DNA of 64,000 nt from Megaustenia siamemsis (GCA_032433765.1 JAVIAB010000092.1:39569718-39633717), one strand, 5' to 3'; positions 1 through 12,058 are shown, counted from the first letter of the stretch. Translations and numbers: made by a program. Notes: generated from the letters alone by a model not told the origin.

Positions 1-282
1 CTGTCATACGATATCATCTTCCATCTTAAACTATTGGAATATCGAAACATGATCAAAACGAATGAAACACACAGCTCAGTACTCACTTTTGTGTCGAAAT
101 CAAAGTTAAGCTACTGCTGTTGTCATATGTCCCTGACTATGCTACCTCTAACCGTACTCTCATCTCAGCCGTTTCGTGTTATCGGTAAATAGCGTGAGTT
201 TCGAATATCGAAAACGTAGATATTATTCCATTCATTAATTACCGTGTATTTCATCTCTTTTCTCATTCATTTTTTTCCATGT

Positions 283-592
283 CATCACATCATGTGCCGG
301 CTGATGTAGGATAACATGTCCTTCCACAAAACTCTGTCTCTATTGCATGTTAATTAATTCTGATGTTGATTTGTTACTGTGCCACGACACCAAGCTATCA
401 AGCTTTTTTTTTTCATTGTCGCGCCTGATCTCTCTTTCCGTACATTTTACCAGTTTTAACCAAGTATTCTAACTTACCTCTTCCTTTTTTTTGTGTTGGC
501 CATGTTGAGAATTTCCTCGTGTATCTTTTCAGCTGCTCAAGAAACTTTCAAAATTCTAGTGAGAAATCCAATTTATGTGGCCACTAATTTTA
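283..592 (-). mobile_element. RTE-C LINE 3' fragment
   Basis: Matches the RTE-C copies at 9314 and 20030 (CATGTGCCGGCTGATGTAGG, then CACGACACCAAGCTATC). On the minus strand it is the 3' end of the reverse transcriptase ORF plus a short ATG/TGA tail. It is decayed and 5' truncated. Confidence 0.7.
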
Positions 593-1544
593 TTGTAATT
601 TTTTTATCTGCCGTCCATGACTCGATTTCAAAGGTCAGAAGTGACCATATAAAGCACCAATGAACTCTCTCTCTCTTTCTCTCTCTCTCTCCTATCCTTA
701 AGTAAATGTCTCGTTCGCATATAAATCAAAGCAAGACTTGAAATCGTCCTAGTAAATGCGCTTGCTAATACTTTTTGTATCGTGGACTTTTAAGTCGACC
801 AGAAATGTTATTGACTACAATGAAGTCAAATGTCATGTGACCACTTTGATTAAAGTCAACATTTTTGAGTATCAATCATCCTTCTACGATTGTTCACTTT
901 TACATTATTATGGGAACCAGTGTTTTATCCAAAACACATTCTTTTTATCTGCAGAATTAAACGAAAAACGACGTGCTAGCATTGAGTGCACAGAAATGAG
1001 ATCTGCTAACTAAACTCATAATCAATACAATATGAATGTCAGTTCTGTTCTTTCTTTTCTTAAAGCACCAAGGTTATCGCGGGATGGGTTGCACTTGACA
1101 TCGCTCTGCTATTTCCCTCAAACATAATCATTTATGTGCGCTTTATATTTTTTAAAATAATCTTTTGAGCGCCTTCCTTTTGTTTATTGCATTACACTTT
1201 TAATTCCTGTTAACGATCAGACTGTTGTAATGCTAAGTTTAGAGTTATAAATAAGTTCACATCTTTGTTGAGTGGACGTAACATCGGTATTTGAGAACAG
1301 TAAGCAGCTAGACGGATGGTTCTGTCATGCAACTATATTCCACACAGACGAAATACAAAACAAACTAACTTTCAAGAACCACAGAGACAAGAAACATAGC
1401 AGATTTAGAAAATAATGGATTAATGAAACAAGCGAGGACACGATTCATGTACCAAAAGAAACAAACTGCTGGGCATTGACCCGAACACATTTTGTTTCTG
1501 GTACGCTGTGCGGCACAAATGGATATGAGATGAGAAAAAGAAAT

Positions 1545-1575
<31 letters not shown>

Positions 1576-2011
1576 AGAAAGAGAACGAGAGAGATGGAGA
1601 GAAGAGGTAAAAAACAGAAAGAAAAGGTAAAATGTCCATCTAAATTACCGGAATTTTTATTCAAACACACTGTATCCAAAGACAGCTTGTTTTAGATTAA
1701 TTCTGTGCTGTTGTTTGATCTAGTAGTTAGTGGCCAAATCATCGACAACATCTAACTACTGTCCGCAGGCTCTCGGAGCTCCTACCCAGCGTGAAGCTGG
1801 ATCTTGCAGCGTGAAACGATAAACTCTGATCTGTTTAACCAGAAATGTGGTCTGCTGGGAGCGATGACCAAATAACAATAATCCCCTTTCAGGGGAGTAA
1901 CATTTTCAAAAGGTAGTTTGTTTAACATCGTGAAAATGACAGCTCCATTGCTACCTTCATTTATTACATGAGAGGGCATATGTTTGCCTCTTATCTTTAC
2001 AGACATTATTA
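593..2011. other. No recognised gene; simple-sequence tracts only
   Basis: Holds (CT)n at about 665-691 and (GA)n with a G run at about 1543-1590, plus unassigned AT-rich sequence. Reading frames up to about 100 codons occur on both strands but show no domain, and several run through the (GA)n tract. Confidence 0.6.
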
Positions 2012-2244
2012 TAACAATTTATCTATCTATAGTCTTATCAAGCTGAAGACGGCACATAGGGCAGAAATTCTAGACTCTCTTTGTTCTAGGAACTTTGATA
2101 TCAAGTGGCAGACCATGCTCAGAATCTGCATTATACCTCGCACCACGTTTCTCTTCTGGGCGAATTGCTCAATCTCGGCGATGGTGTTTATGACTGCTGT
2201 TATTGCCTCTCTCCTCAGTGTTCTTTTTCGTGTTTCTCTCATCA
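2012..2244 (-). mobile_element. RTE-D LINE, 3' part, outer element of a nest
   Basis: Begins with a TATC tail and reads on the minus strand as the C-terminal end of a LINE ORF (RKRTLRREAITAVINTIAEI). It parallels RTE-D at 16736-17060. The match stops at 2244, where RTE-B begins, and resumes near 2757. Confidence 0.65.
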
Positions 2245-2401
2245 TCGAGTGCCAACTCCGCAACGGAGGTTGTCTACCATGGAGCGCCATTCTGTTCTGT
2301 CTCTTGCTTTGATGGTGCAGGTTGTCATAGGCTGGTTTATCCATCTTTTGATCTTTCTCGTCCTAGTTAGTCTTGGTCTGCCTCTGCCTATTTTACCTTG
2401 T
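2245..2401 (-). mobile_element. RTE-B LINE, 3' part, inserted in RTE-D
   Basis: CATCATCGAGTGCCAACTCC and CCATGGAGCGCC match the RTE-B copies at 28170, 43217, 47953 and 55780. It is cut at 2401 by a SINE and resumes at about 2646. Confidence 0.72.
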
Positions 2402-2645
2402 AAGAGGTGCGCGTGGCCGTGCGGCTAAAACCACTGTTCCGCTAGCTGAAAAGCTGGCGTACGGTGTTCGAAGCCCGCGGTAGACAGAAAGGATTTTTTT
2501 CTATCGGGGGTGAAATAAAAATCCTGTCTCACACGTCGTGGCGACTGCTTGACCAAGCGACCTTCATCCCTCAGGTTCTATCGTTGCCCCCCCGACATAC
2601 ACCAGCAATGGTACTATGTGTCGTAAGGATAGTTTTTTTTTTTTA
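2402..2645 (+). mobile_element. SINE-5 (tRNA-like), inserted in RTE-B
   Basis: The head has a tRNA-like promoter with box A-like CGTGGCCGTGCGGCTAAAAC and box B-like GTGTTCGAAGCCC. An unrelated body follows, ending in a run of T at 2631-2644. Single copy in this window. Confidence 0.6.
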
Positions 2646-2756
2646 ATCGTTTGTTTTCTTTTATTTCTATCCAGTTCTACCTATTCTTCTATATATCCAC
2701 ATTTCAAAGGCTTCAATTCACGGTTCTGTTTTCTTGTCTAATGTCCAGTGTTTCGT
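2646..2756 (-). mobile_element. RTE-B LINE, continued after the SINE
   Basis: ATCCACATTTCAAAGGCTTC, then TTTTCTTGTCTAATGTCC, as in RTE-B at 28500 and 48300. It is the upstream portion of the element cut by SINE-5. Confidence 0.7.
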
Positions 2757-2940
2757 TAGGTCGACATTTTTTTTTCCTCTTTTACCTTCTAGTTCCTATT
2801 TGAGAGCCTGTTTTGAGATTCTGTTGTCTCTTCTCATCGCATGGCCAACAAATGACCACTTTCTACTCTTGATTATAGATGCTATGTGTGCATTTCTAGG
2901 CATTACTCCTATTTCTTCATCTGTATTCAATTCAATCCGT
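2757..2940 (-). mobile_element. RTE-D LINE, continued
   Basis: CCTCTTTTACCTTCTAGTTC and CGCATGGCCAACAAATGACC resume the RTE-D match (compare 16970-17060). This shows that RTE-B was inserted into RTE-D. Confidence 0.65.
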
Positions 2941-3259
2941 ATTACAATAATAGCAGAGCATATTGTGATTACTGTGATCGTATGACTTTTAATAACGTGT
3001 TTTTAACTGCACTGTTTGAATCATTCTTCTTGTCATTGATGCAACTTAATAAAGTAATATTATGTTATTTTCATCGTCTTAGATTTGAGCATTACTGCAG
3101 CTCGCCATTGCTTCTATGGGCTTATGTTATCTTCTGCTAGATAAAGAAATATAGTGGAGCGTCACATCACATGGGCAATATGTTGTTATTACCCATATGT
3201 GTTAAAAGACCTTCAGGACACTATTTGTTTGTCCAGCGCCGACTTTCTGTCCCCAAATA

Positions 3260-3375
3260 AATCAGGTACCCATTATAAAGGCTGAGTGAACCATGAAGAT
3301 GTCGATCAGGATCTAACCCAAACTCTAGTTCCAGGTTATCTAGTTTATAAACCACTGAGCTAACTCGTCTTCGTA
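3260..3375 (-). mobile_element. SINE-1 head, badly decayed
   Basis: On the plus strand it reads GGTACCCATTATAAAGGCTG and then AACCACTGAGCTAACTCG, the reverse of the SINE-1 head and its box A. It has many substitutions and no tail. Confidence 0.55.
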
Positions 3376-3891
3376 GCTGACTTACTATCTGTTTATGACG
3401 TGCGCTAACAATAACAACACCATGAAAATCAGAGACCTATATACAGAAATCGACGAGGAATTCGTGTTAAAAGCATCAAGAATTTGGTGGCAGTAAAACA
3501 GTAGGAATAGAAGGTTACATATAATTTTATTGAAGAACACAGACAAGTTATCCTTAACTCTTAGTTGCCTTATGCCAAAAATTAGGAACATTGCAAAAAA
3601 AAAAAAAAAAAAAATAATGATAATAATTCTGCACAACAATTTGTTGATGGCAGTTGCGGTCTAATATATGTTAACTAGAAGATATAGCTTAAGGATGAAC
3701 GGATCGTATTGGGTCAAAGCCTACAAGTCAGCCTGATAACGTTTCTCACTCTATTTCATTTGTAAATGTGAAATGCTCCAAACTCAAACCACACAATTTA
3801 TTTCTACCCTCTCCTTTAACACAATCAGCCTCAGTTGTCTCCCATAGTTAAACACGTTTTAGAAGAAACCCCATCCGGTTACCAACTGACA

Positions 3892-4270
3892 AAGGTGGTC
3901 TAGAGGTAAAGCATCGGCTTCTGGACAGGAAGATCCTAGGTTCGATTACCCCCCACAGGCGGAGACATTTTTCAAAAATCGAACCCGCATTATCATTGTG
4001 GGAGGGTTCCCCAGTCTCTGGGTAGTGAGATCCTATGTCTAGCCCTCTCAGAAAACGACGAAAAACAGAAGGTCCCGTGTGCACTCTTGCACGTTAAAGA
4101 ACCCTAAGCATTTTAAAATCGAAAAGAGCAGCTCAAAGTGGCCACTGTCCAGGCAAAAATTGTTAAGCAAATCTATCCATCTAAGCCCAAGACCGATGTG
4201 TAGGACTGAAAGGCGCAGATATTGCGACTATGCCGTAAACTAGCGACACAGCGTATTCACTCACACTTAA
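3892..4270 (+). mobile_element. SINE-2 (tRNA-derived) with conserved body
   Basis: The tRNA-like head has GGTGGTCTAGAGGTAAAGC (box A) and AGGTTCGATT (box B). The body includes CGTGTGCACTCTTGCACGTT followed by AAAGAACCC, a segment I recall from SINE bodies of marine invertebrates. It is probably transcribed by Pol III when active. Confidence 0.65.
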
Positions 4271-5666
4271 GAGTGGAACGATAAGAAGATAATAAGATTA
4301 ACTGACCAGCAATGGCTGCCTGTGTCTAGGGTGTTTGCCGGCCTGATCCTGTAACTTGGTCAGATTGATTTAACTTCATTGGTAGACATTGGAGCGCCAA
4401 CATGATCATCCTGTACTTCCTTCTTCATTCTTTCTTAACTGTGTTCAAATTCCTGGGATGTGTATTGACTACTCAGGGCTTACAGTAAAAGCACATACCA
4501 AACGAATCAGCATTCAGTAAAACAGAAAAAAGATAATAATAATAATGTAACCGGAAAGGACAAATTGACCAGCGATCAAACACATCAATGGACCGAACAA
4601 AACTAGTAGCATGTTGAAACCTTCTTTAATGTTTGGTGCATTTCCTAAGTAATTACTATCTGTGTCTGTTATAATATCATCATTGTGTTTACTCGACGTT
4701 TACATTCATGTTATCGTCAGTGTGTGTATTAGTGACTGTGATGAATCATCCGTAGTGTTGTGGTAGGAACGTTTGGAAGGGGGAAATAAGATAATCATAG
4801 TTTAAACTGAACTGATGCTCTCATGTCCACTCAACAAGAACCTAGAATTGGTATCTCATTAGCCCACTGATCTGGCGTCGGTAGTAACAGCGCAGAAGAG
4901 CAAATGTTTCTTAGGAGTAGAAGATATTAATGCACTTACTTAACGATATTTATGTGTTACCGGAGAAGAGTTACTTTTCACTGACATGTAATACCTTTTC
5001 ATAAATCACACCATGTAAAAAGATGTCAGTTTTTTTCAGTATTTTACTCATTTTTTTTTTATTTTCTTAAAAATTATTGCGCCATTTATATTTTATAGCT
5101 GTAGTTCTTTAGATTTCTGACAACCAGTTTCCATAAATATTTTTATTTCTGCATTTCGATTCCAACGTTTTTCCAATGGTCAGAAAGCAAGTGGTTTTCA
5201 CAAAATCTCATAGCGTCCGCAATTTTGAAAAGATTCAGAGTGACACGTTATAAGTCAGAACGCCAAGCCAACACATTATTTAACTGTACTTGTCAGCGTT
5301 TTCGAGATATAAGCGAATATAAAGTCCATGTTTGATTTATTTGTACACCAGTGGTTTCCAACTTATCTTGCTTCGTTGTATAAAAATAAACATCGTCCAA
5401 ATGAAAATTAGGTACAGATTTATAATTGCATGTTGTTAAGTCTTTTACTGCAGTGAATATGACACATTTGTTATTCTATAATTTGGTAGTTTAGAAAAGA
5501 CTGGTGAGACCATTTCGAAACTAGATGTGATTGTGATGACATGAATGCACTATTCATCAATTTATGAAGATGATGAAATATATTTTGTTGTTAAGATCAG
5601 TTCTTCGCTATAGAACTTGCCAGTACCCTTTGCTGATCGCTCATATTTCACCAGCTCTACATACGT
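4271..5666. other. No recognised feature
   Basis: AT-rich unique-looking sequence up to the mariner end. No domain-bearing frame was seen on either strand. Confidence 0.6.
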
Positions 5667-5706
5667 AGGGAGGTCAAAAAGTAATGCACACCAATTTTTT
5701 TCTCGG
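5667..5706 (+). repeat. Mariner left terminal inverted repeat
   Basis: 40 bp, an exact reverse complement of 6959-6998. This is the transposase binding end. Confidence 0.93.
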
Positions 5707-5823
5707 CTAATAATAAAGATAGGAATATGAAATTTTGCACACTTGGAATATGACATGTTCCAATTATGTGCACCAAATTGCACAGCATTCTGAAAAATAT
5801 TACGCAATCTATGAACCGTTAAA

Positions 5824-6894
5824 ATGGAGCTTGTCAACAATGTCCGTTACAAACAGCGAATTGTCATAGAATTTCTGGTTGCGGAAAAAGAAACTGTGGC
5901 AAACATTCATAAACGACTGTGTGCAGTGTACAAATGTTCTGCAGTCGATAGGAGCACAGTTAGTCGCTGGGTTCAGAGAATTAAAGCTGCAGAAAGTGTA
6001 CGAGTGGAGCTGCATGATTTACCGCGTTCTGGACGTGTTGCCTCGGCTACCAGCACAGACATGTTAAACCGGGCTGATGCCATTATTCGTAAGGATAGGC
6101 GTATCACTAGTCAGCAATTGGCATTGCAGCTTACAGTCAGCAAGGGGAGTGCAATCGCAATTTTTAAAACTCTCGGATATTCAAAGATTTGCGCTCGATG
6201 GGTTCCTCGGTGCCTAACAAATGATCACAGAGTTTAAAGGAAAACATTCTGTTCTGAATTGTTGGAGCGTTTCGGTGTTGAAGGAGAAATGTTTTTGTCA
6301 ACAATTGTTACCGGTGACGAAACGTGGGCACATTATTATGAGCCTGAAACAAAAATGCAGTCAATGGAATGGCATCATCCGCAGTCACCAAAAAGAAAAA
6401 AATTCAAAACATCTCCATCAGCCGGAAAGGTGATGATCACTGTCTTCTGGGACATTGATGGTGTGATTCTTGTTGATGTAATGACAAGAGGTGAGACAAT
6501 CAACTCGACAGCTTACATCAATACACTGACAAAACTCAAAAATCGGTTCCACAGAGTTTGGCCTAATAAGCCATCTGCAGATTTGTTGCTTCAACATGAC
6601 AATGCACGCCCTCACACAAGTCTGGTAACACGGGAAGCAATCAACAAATTTGGTTGGACTGTACTGCCCCATCCTCCTTACAGCCCTGATCTGGCTCCCT
6701 CAGATTTCCATCTGTTTGGACCACTCAAAAAATTCCTGCGTGGGACACACTTTGACAATGATGAGGATGTGATCCGTGCAGTTAAAAAATGGCTACGCGA
6801 GCAGGACAAAACTTGGTACAAACGAGGCATTCATGACCTAGTTTCGCGTTGGCGTAAGGCAATACGCTTGGACGGAGATTATGTTGAAAAATAG
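5824..6894 (+). pseudogene. Mariner transposase with one in-frame stop
   Basis: Transposase that cuts and inserts its own element at TA sites in the nucleus. The frame from ATG 5824 to TAG 6894 has 356 codons, typical of the family, and is interrupted only by TAA at 6235-6237 (codon 138). There is no frameshift, as both halves share a frame. The N-terminal half has the paired helix-turn-helix DNA-binding region (RSTVSRWVQRI, RITSQQLALQ). The C-terminal half has the catalytic region: TGDETWAH (first Asp), QHDNARPH (second Asp), and the mariner signature YSPDLAPSDFHLF (third Asp, giving D,D34D). The stop falls between the two domains, so this copy should make at most a DNA-binding fragment. An ATG at 6259 could start a C-terminal piece, but no promoter is visible. 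Confidence 0.92.
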
Positions 6895-6958
6895 GTCGTG
6901 TAAAGGGGATGTTCAGCTACAATCTGTGAAAATTTCACACATTTTGCCCGAATAGTTT

Positions 6959-6998
6959 CCGAGAAAAAAATTGGTGTGCATTACTTTTTGACCTCCCT
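6959..6998 (-). repeat. Mariner right terminal inverted repeat
   Basis: 40 bp, an exact reverse complement of 5667-5706. It lies 64 bases past the transposase stop codon. Confidence 0.93.
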
Positions 6999-7409
6999 GC
7001 AGTATATTACCTTTAAATAACATAAAATAATAATACCGACATTAAAAGAAAAAACAATATAATATTTTTATCTGCAAATTCAGAATAAGCACCACTATAG
7101 CAACGATACAGAAATAGAAAACATTATTACTGACATATGCAAACATTCATGTCACTTCATAATAAAAGGTTCCTGATTGTGAATACAAAATGCCAGGTTA
7201 AAATAAAAATCAATGAATATGGCACATGGATATTCCTTGTCTTAAAAATCTTTGGGATTTAAACAAAACAAAAACCAAAATTCGGACAATGCAACTCTAA
7301 ATATGTCTCAACAAAAGTGAACTGCATTCAGCTATAGCCTTTGTGTGAATGGTGAACATTCAAAGTGCTTAGTAGTTTTATAATACGTATATCAATAACA
7401 ATTTAAAAA

Positions 7410-8050
7410 TGGTGATCCGGACAAGTGGAACAATATTAAAACAGGTAAATGAATTTAAATATTTGGGAACTTTGTTAACCTCAGACGGAAGATGTACAAA
7501 AGAGGTGAGATGCAGAATGGCTCAGGCAAAAACAGCTTTCCAAAAATGAGGAAGATACTATGCAATCTATTTTTGACAATATAAACAAGAGTTCTTAAAT
7601 GTTATGTCGAGTCAGTCTTAACATATGGATGCGAATCATGGACAATAGGACAACAGACAAGAAAATCACTGGAGTCTGTAGAAATATGATTTTACAGAAG
7701 AATGTTGAGAATACCATGGACAGCTAAAAAGAGTAATGAAGATGTTCTGAAAGAGGTCAAAGCAAAAAGAGAGCTAATTTCCAATATTAGGAAGAAACAA
7801 TCATCATTTTTTGGCCATGTAATGAGAAGAGAACAACTGGAATATATTGTAACAACTGGAAAAATTGAGGGACGAAGAGATAGAAAAAGATAAAGGGAAG
7901 CAAAGAGAAAAAATAACAGACAGCTTAAGACAATGGCTTGGCATAAGGTAAACAACAGAAATGATGGAAAAAAAAAACTGCCGAGATCGAAAGTTGTGGA
8001 GAGACATGATCACCTACGTCAGCAGGCCCGGTACTTGATGATGATGATAT
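7410..8050 (+). mobile_element. RTE-A LINE, 3' fragment
   Basis: Encodes the C-terminal part of the LINE ORF with frameshifts and stops: FKYLGTLLTSDGRCTKEVR, then WTAKKSNEDVLKEVKAKREL, then an HVMRREQLEYIV zone. It ends CCGGTACTTGATGATGATG, the tail typical of RTE-type elements. It is 5' truncated, as LINE copies usually are. Confidence 0.88.
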
Positions 8051-8641
8051 CAATAAATTAGTCTTGTGACGGCAATAATAAGGCGATACAAGGTTGATTA
8101 ATCGGGATTGGCGATCTGTATATGAATAAGCTCGTTCACAACCAGAGAGCTGCTGGAACGCACAGTAAACTGTTGAAGCTGAGGATCAGTGTGTTTTTGT
8201 CCCAAGATGTTATAATATCAGCTGTAACAACAAACGACATCTACGTAAAAGACGCATTATTGTAGTTAGTCAATATCAGAAGACGAACGAGCAAATCTTA
8301 AACGCAGTAGATAATATATGCCTTTGATGAATAGATGGTGAAATTATTGAAATCATTTAGTATAACAATGTTCAATTACACATAAATTAACATTAAAGCA
8401 AGCAAAAAGCTTTCGGTATTAGTAAACAAAACTAGTCAAAGTTTAATAAATTATATAAGGTTAAAGTACGATTATTTATCCTAATTCTGTCGAAATTCTG
8501 TTACTTAAATGTCTTCCCATGAAGAAAGAGTGACAAGACATAATCCCATCACATCAATCTTTCAGCTACACACTCACTTTCGGGAACATAATTGAACTGA
8601 AGCAAACTGTAACTTTTACAGGCGGGCATTGCTACCAATAC

Positions 8642-8687
8642 GTGAGCTGTTTGTGAGCTGTTTGTGAGCTGTTTGTGAGCTGTTTGC
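8642..8687 (+). repeat. 11-bp tandem repeat, four copies
   Basis: Unit GTGAGCTGTTT, four exact copies, ending at GCATTGCC. Confidence 0.9.
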
Positions 8688-8759
8688 ATTGCCTGATTAA
8701 TAGATAGACGGATTTACAAACCTAAGGAAAGAAAGAAAGCGAACAAATAGAGATAGTCA

Positions 8760-9004
8760 ATTGGATTTATGGATAGATAGACAGACAGACAGACACATAG
8801 TTTAGTTTAGTCTACGGATCATCCTATTCCACATCCAACCGAAGATCAATATGTAAATGACAGATGTAAATAGATAAGTAGGTAGGTGAATAAGTGGGAA
8901 AGTAGAAGAGTGGGTAGGTAAATAAGCAGTAGGTAGTTAGATAAATATATAGGTATGTAGGTAAATTGATCAGTAGATACGTTTTTAAAATGGGGGGGGG
9001 GGGG
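8760..9004 (+). repeat. GATA/GGTA-rich degenerate simple sequence and 13-G run
   Basis: Imperfect ATAGATAGACAGACAG followed by GGTAGGTGAATAAG-type units, then 13 consecutive G at 8992-9004. Confidence 0.75.
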
Positions 9005-9068
9005 ATGACAAAAATAGAAAAAATTGTATGGTATAAGCTTTACGTGATTGATATTCGACACAAATTTG

Positions 9069-9104
9069 AACGACGTTTCGGCCCAATAGGTCTTCCGCAG
9101 GATC
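9069..9104 (-). repeat. GTTTCGGC stem-loop motif, copy 1
   Basis: On the minus strand: CTGCGGAAGACCTATTGGGC followed by CGAAACGTCG. It shares its core with the copies at 14601, 14648, 40513 and 63394. A short hairpin can form around the TATT loop. Confidence 0.6.
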
Positions 9105-9309
9105 AAACAAACAACACGCAAACACTGTTATGTAAGTATATAAAACTCAAACTAAAATATATGTATTAGAGTAAACACTTAGGACGAAATACAAACATTT
9201 AGATGCAGCGATACTGTACTAGTACGGGGTTAAACGTTAAGTTATTAAAATGTAGGTAGATTTTTTGGTCGCCGGATTTGTTATCACTTTGTTGCGAAAT
9301 TTATATGAC

Positions 9310-9690
9310 ATCAATCATCATCATGTGCCATACCGGTTGGCGTAGGTGATCATGTCCCTCCACAATCTTCTATCTACAGTGCATCGTATCAATTCTGTTG
9401 TTGACTGTTTTCCATGTCACGACACCAAGCTATCCAGTATTTTCTCTCTTTATCGCCCGCGATCTCTCTTTCCTTTTATTTTGCCAGTTGTAACCAAGTA
9501 TTCCAACGTTCCTCTTCTCATGATGTGCCCGAAAAATGTCGATTGCTTCTTTCTGATGTTTTTTAAGAGCTCCCTTTTTTGTGTTGGCCTCTTTGAGAAC
9601 TTCCTCATTGGTCCTTTTAGCTGTCCAGGGAACTTTCAACATTCTTCTGAGAAATCCCATCTCTGTGGCCTCTAATCGTCTTTTCATTTG
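9310..9690 (-). mobile_element. RTE-C LINE, 3' fragment
   Basis: The minus strand reads RRLEATEMGFLRRMLKVPWT, then AKRTNEEVLKEAN, then degenerates. These are the C-terminal residues of an RTE-type ORF. It ends in an ATGATGATTGATG-type tail near 9310. Confidence 0.85.
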
Positions 9691-9744
9691 TTTGATGACA
9701 TCAATAGTAGACTAAAAATGAATTGAAGTCAATGATCACAAAAT

Positions 9745-10535
9745 AAACAATTTGCGATATTGAATGACACAGTTTTATTATCAGAGACCGAGAATGAATT
9801 ACAAGAAATAATAGCCATAATAGTGAAAGAAAGCAACAATCAATGTATCAGACTAAACAGTAAGATTAATAGAAGTAATGAATGTATCGAAGAAACAATC
9901 ATCATCATCATGCAACATCAAAATAAACGGAACAAATCTAAGCAAGTGCAGAGCGTCAAATACTTGGACACAATAATAACATCAGACGGTAGATGCACCT
10001 CTGAAATAAAAAGGGAGAATAGCTCAGGCCAAAACAGCATTTCAGAAAATGAAAAACATCTTGTGCCAGAAGACCATGTCAATACAAGTGAGGAAAGTTC
10101 ATCGGTGATATATAGAGCCAATTCTGACATATGCAAGCGAATCATGGACGGCAAACAAATGAAAAGACGATAAGCGGTCACTAAGATGGAATTTTTCAGA
10201 AGAATTTTGAAAGTTTCCTAGACAGCTAAAAAAAAGCACCGTGGAAATTCACAAAGAGAACAACACAAAAAGGGAACTCATAAGAAACATCAAAAAGAAA
10301 CAATCAACATTACTCTGGCTTATCAAGAAAAATTGGAAAGTTTAATTATTTAGCAACAACTGGCAAAATAGAAGGAAAGAGGTGTAATGGACGAATAAAG
10401 AGAGATGATACTGGATAGCTTGATATCATGGCACGAAAAACAGCGAGAAGCAGAATTGATACAATGTACTGTTGATAGTGAATTATGGAAGGACATGATC
10501 GTTAACGCCAACCAGTATGGCACATGATGATGGTG
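9745..10535 (+). mobile_element. RTE-C LINE, decayed RT and C-terminal fragment
   Basis: Starts inside the RT active-site region, where NDTVLLSETENELQEIIAII follows a damaged YADD. It continues with YLDTIITSDGRCTSEI and ends GGCACATGATGATGGTGAT. Several stops are present. It faces away from the RTE-C copy at 9310-9690. Confidence 0.8.
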
Positions 10536-11497
10536 ATTATGAGGTAGATAGGTGGGAAGAGGGTTTTTGCTACAGAGTTCGTGCAGCTGAGCTTTAACCA
10601 TTCTCATTGCTTTCGCTAGTGTGTGTGCAACGTGTATCATAGTAAGGAACGTGCTAAGGACTAGATATGAGCACCATTGAGCTGCCCGTTATGCAATGAA
10701 GATGATTTATAGATTAAACTAGAGGAATAGTTGTCATTGTGTACAAACGGCAACATTTAATGGTCGCAGGGTTTTCTCCATTATGAGCAATATAAAAGCA
10801 CTAATCGTGAAAAATGAAAATTACAGTTCACTCACTCAACGGTTTTAGCATTGTGATAACCGATATGTGCACAAACTAAAACAGCGTTGTAACGTCACAT
10901 ATTCACACAGTTTAGGAACCGCTGACTTCAAGTGACGCTTTCATGAAAAACGTGGATCGAAGATTGGATGGTTGCGGTAATTTCAGAATGGAAATTACTT
11001 TTCATGTTTTAGTACCAGTCACGTACACTGTCCGTGAGTTGAGAGCTATGACAGGGTCACGCGTTCCTTCCTCTTCAGATTCTGGTATTTACGTGCTCAT
11101 TTTGGGACTCTGGGCATGCAATCTCCTATAAAAATGACTGTGCTGGAAATTCCCTGGCTTTCTATTACTGTGCCATTCAGCATGCACTAGTCGTTGTGTT
11201 GTAATTTTATGAGTTATTGTTACGGTTATGGCAGTAATGCATTAGCAGTGTTCTTCAAATTAATTATATTCTTGATTTTGTGAGTGTGTGTGACAATAAT
11301 TCCGCGGGCATTGTATTGTGGTATCAGTTGTAAGTGAGTTCAAGTGGCGTTGGTCTATGTTGATTCACTACCCAATAATTTGAATGGTTCAAGCTTATGT
11401 ACCAAATAGATTTTTGATAATACCATATTTTGTTGTCTATGTGTTCACCTGATGCTCGTTATTATATAATCTGATTAATTTCTGTTTATTTAGTGCA

Positions 11498-11499
<2 letters not shown>
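10536..11499. other. No recognised feature
   Basis: Unassigned AT-rich sequence. No domain-bearing frame, no repeat shared with the rest of the window. Confidence 0.55.
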
Positions 11500-11543
<44 letters not shown>

Positions 11544-11551
11544 GGGGGGGG
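11500..11551 (+). repeat. (AG)n followed by a 10-G run
   Basis: About 20 AG units, then G at 11542-11551. Confidence 0.95.
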
Positions 11552-11777
11552 CAATGAATGGATAGAATCCTATTTTCCCAAATAAGGTCAGCGTTCTTTT
11601 CAATCACTTCAGGGACAAATCATTTTTAAAAACATAGATTTGTTATTTGAGTTCAAATAAGAAAACTCTGACCTGAACACCTTGTGGCGACAGCACATTT
11701 TTATTCTCCAACACCATAGAAAACCCATAGGTAAACTCCAGAAATGGAATGAAAGTTGTCAAGAGAGTAAAGGTAAA

Positions 11778-12058
11778 GAAAAGGTAAAGTACAAGACTTG
11801 AACCGGCTTCTTAGCAAGCGAGTTTCCACCCATATGTGCTCGGTCGCATATCCAGAAATGTTCGGAGATTTCTGGATAGTGTCGCTTCAAGCATCGAAAC
11901 TCACGATGCGAGGAGACATTCCTCACCTCCCTAGGGTAATACCCTGGTACCTATTTCTGCCAACGGCTGGGTCGACCGTGGGGGTAAATTTTTTTTTCAA
12001 CCACGAGTACAATTCACACTGCTCCCAGAAGGAATCGAAACCCGTGGCCAAGTGATGG
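11778..12058 (-). mobile_element. SINE-3 (tRNA-derived)
   Basis: On the minus strand a box B-like GGTTTCGATTCC is followed by TACTCGTGGTTG, TTTCGATGCTTGAAGCGACA and CACATATGGGTGGAAACTCG, ending in GTACTTTACC. It matches SINE-3 at 23165 (plus) and 34855 (plus). Confidence 0.8.

Larger units (their letters stand above)
5667..6998 (+). mobile_element. Mariner-type DNA transposon, 1332 bp, with both ends
   Basis: Both terminal inverted repeats are present (5667-5706 and 6959-6998), each 40 bp and identical to the other over the full length. They start AGGGAGGTCAAAAAGTAATG and contain a run of seven T before CTCGG. One transposase reading frame fills the interior. Mariner elements insert at TA. 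The left end abuts TA, while the right end is followed by TG or GC, so the duplication looks mutated or the boundary is off by a base. Perfect ends indicate a recent insertion. Confidence 0.92.
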
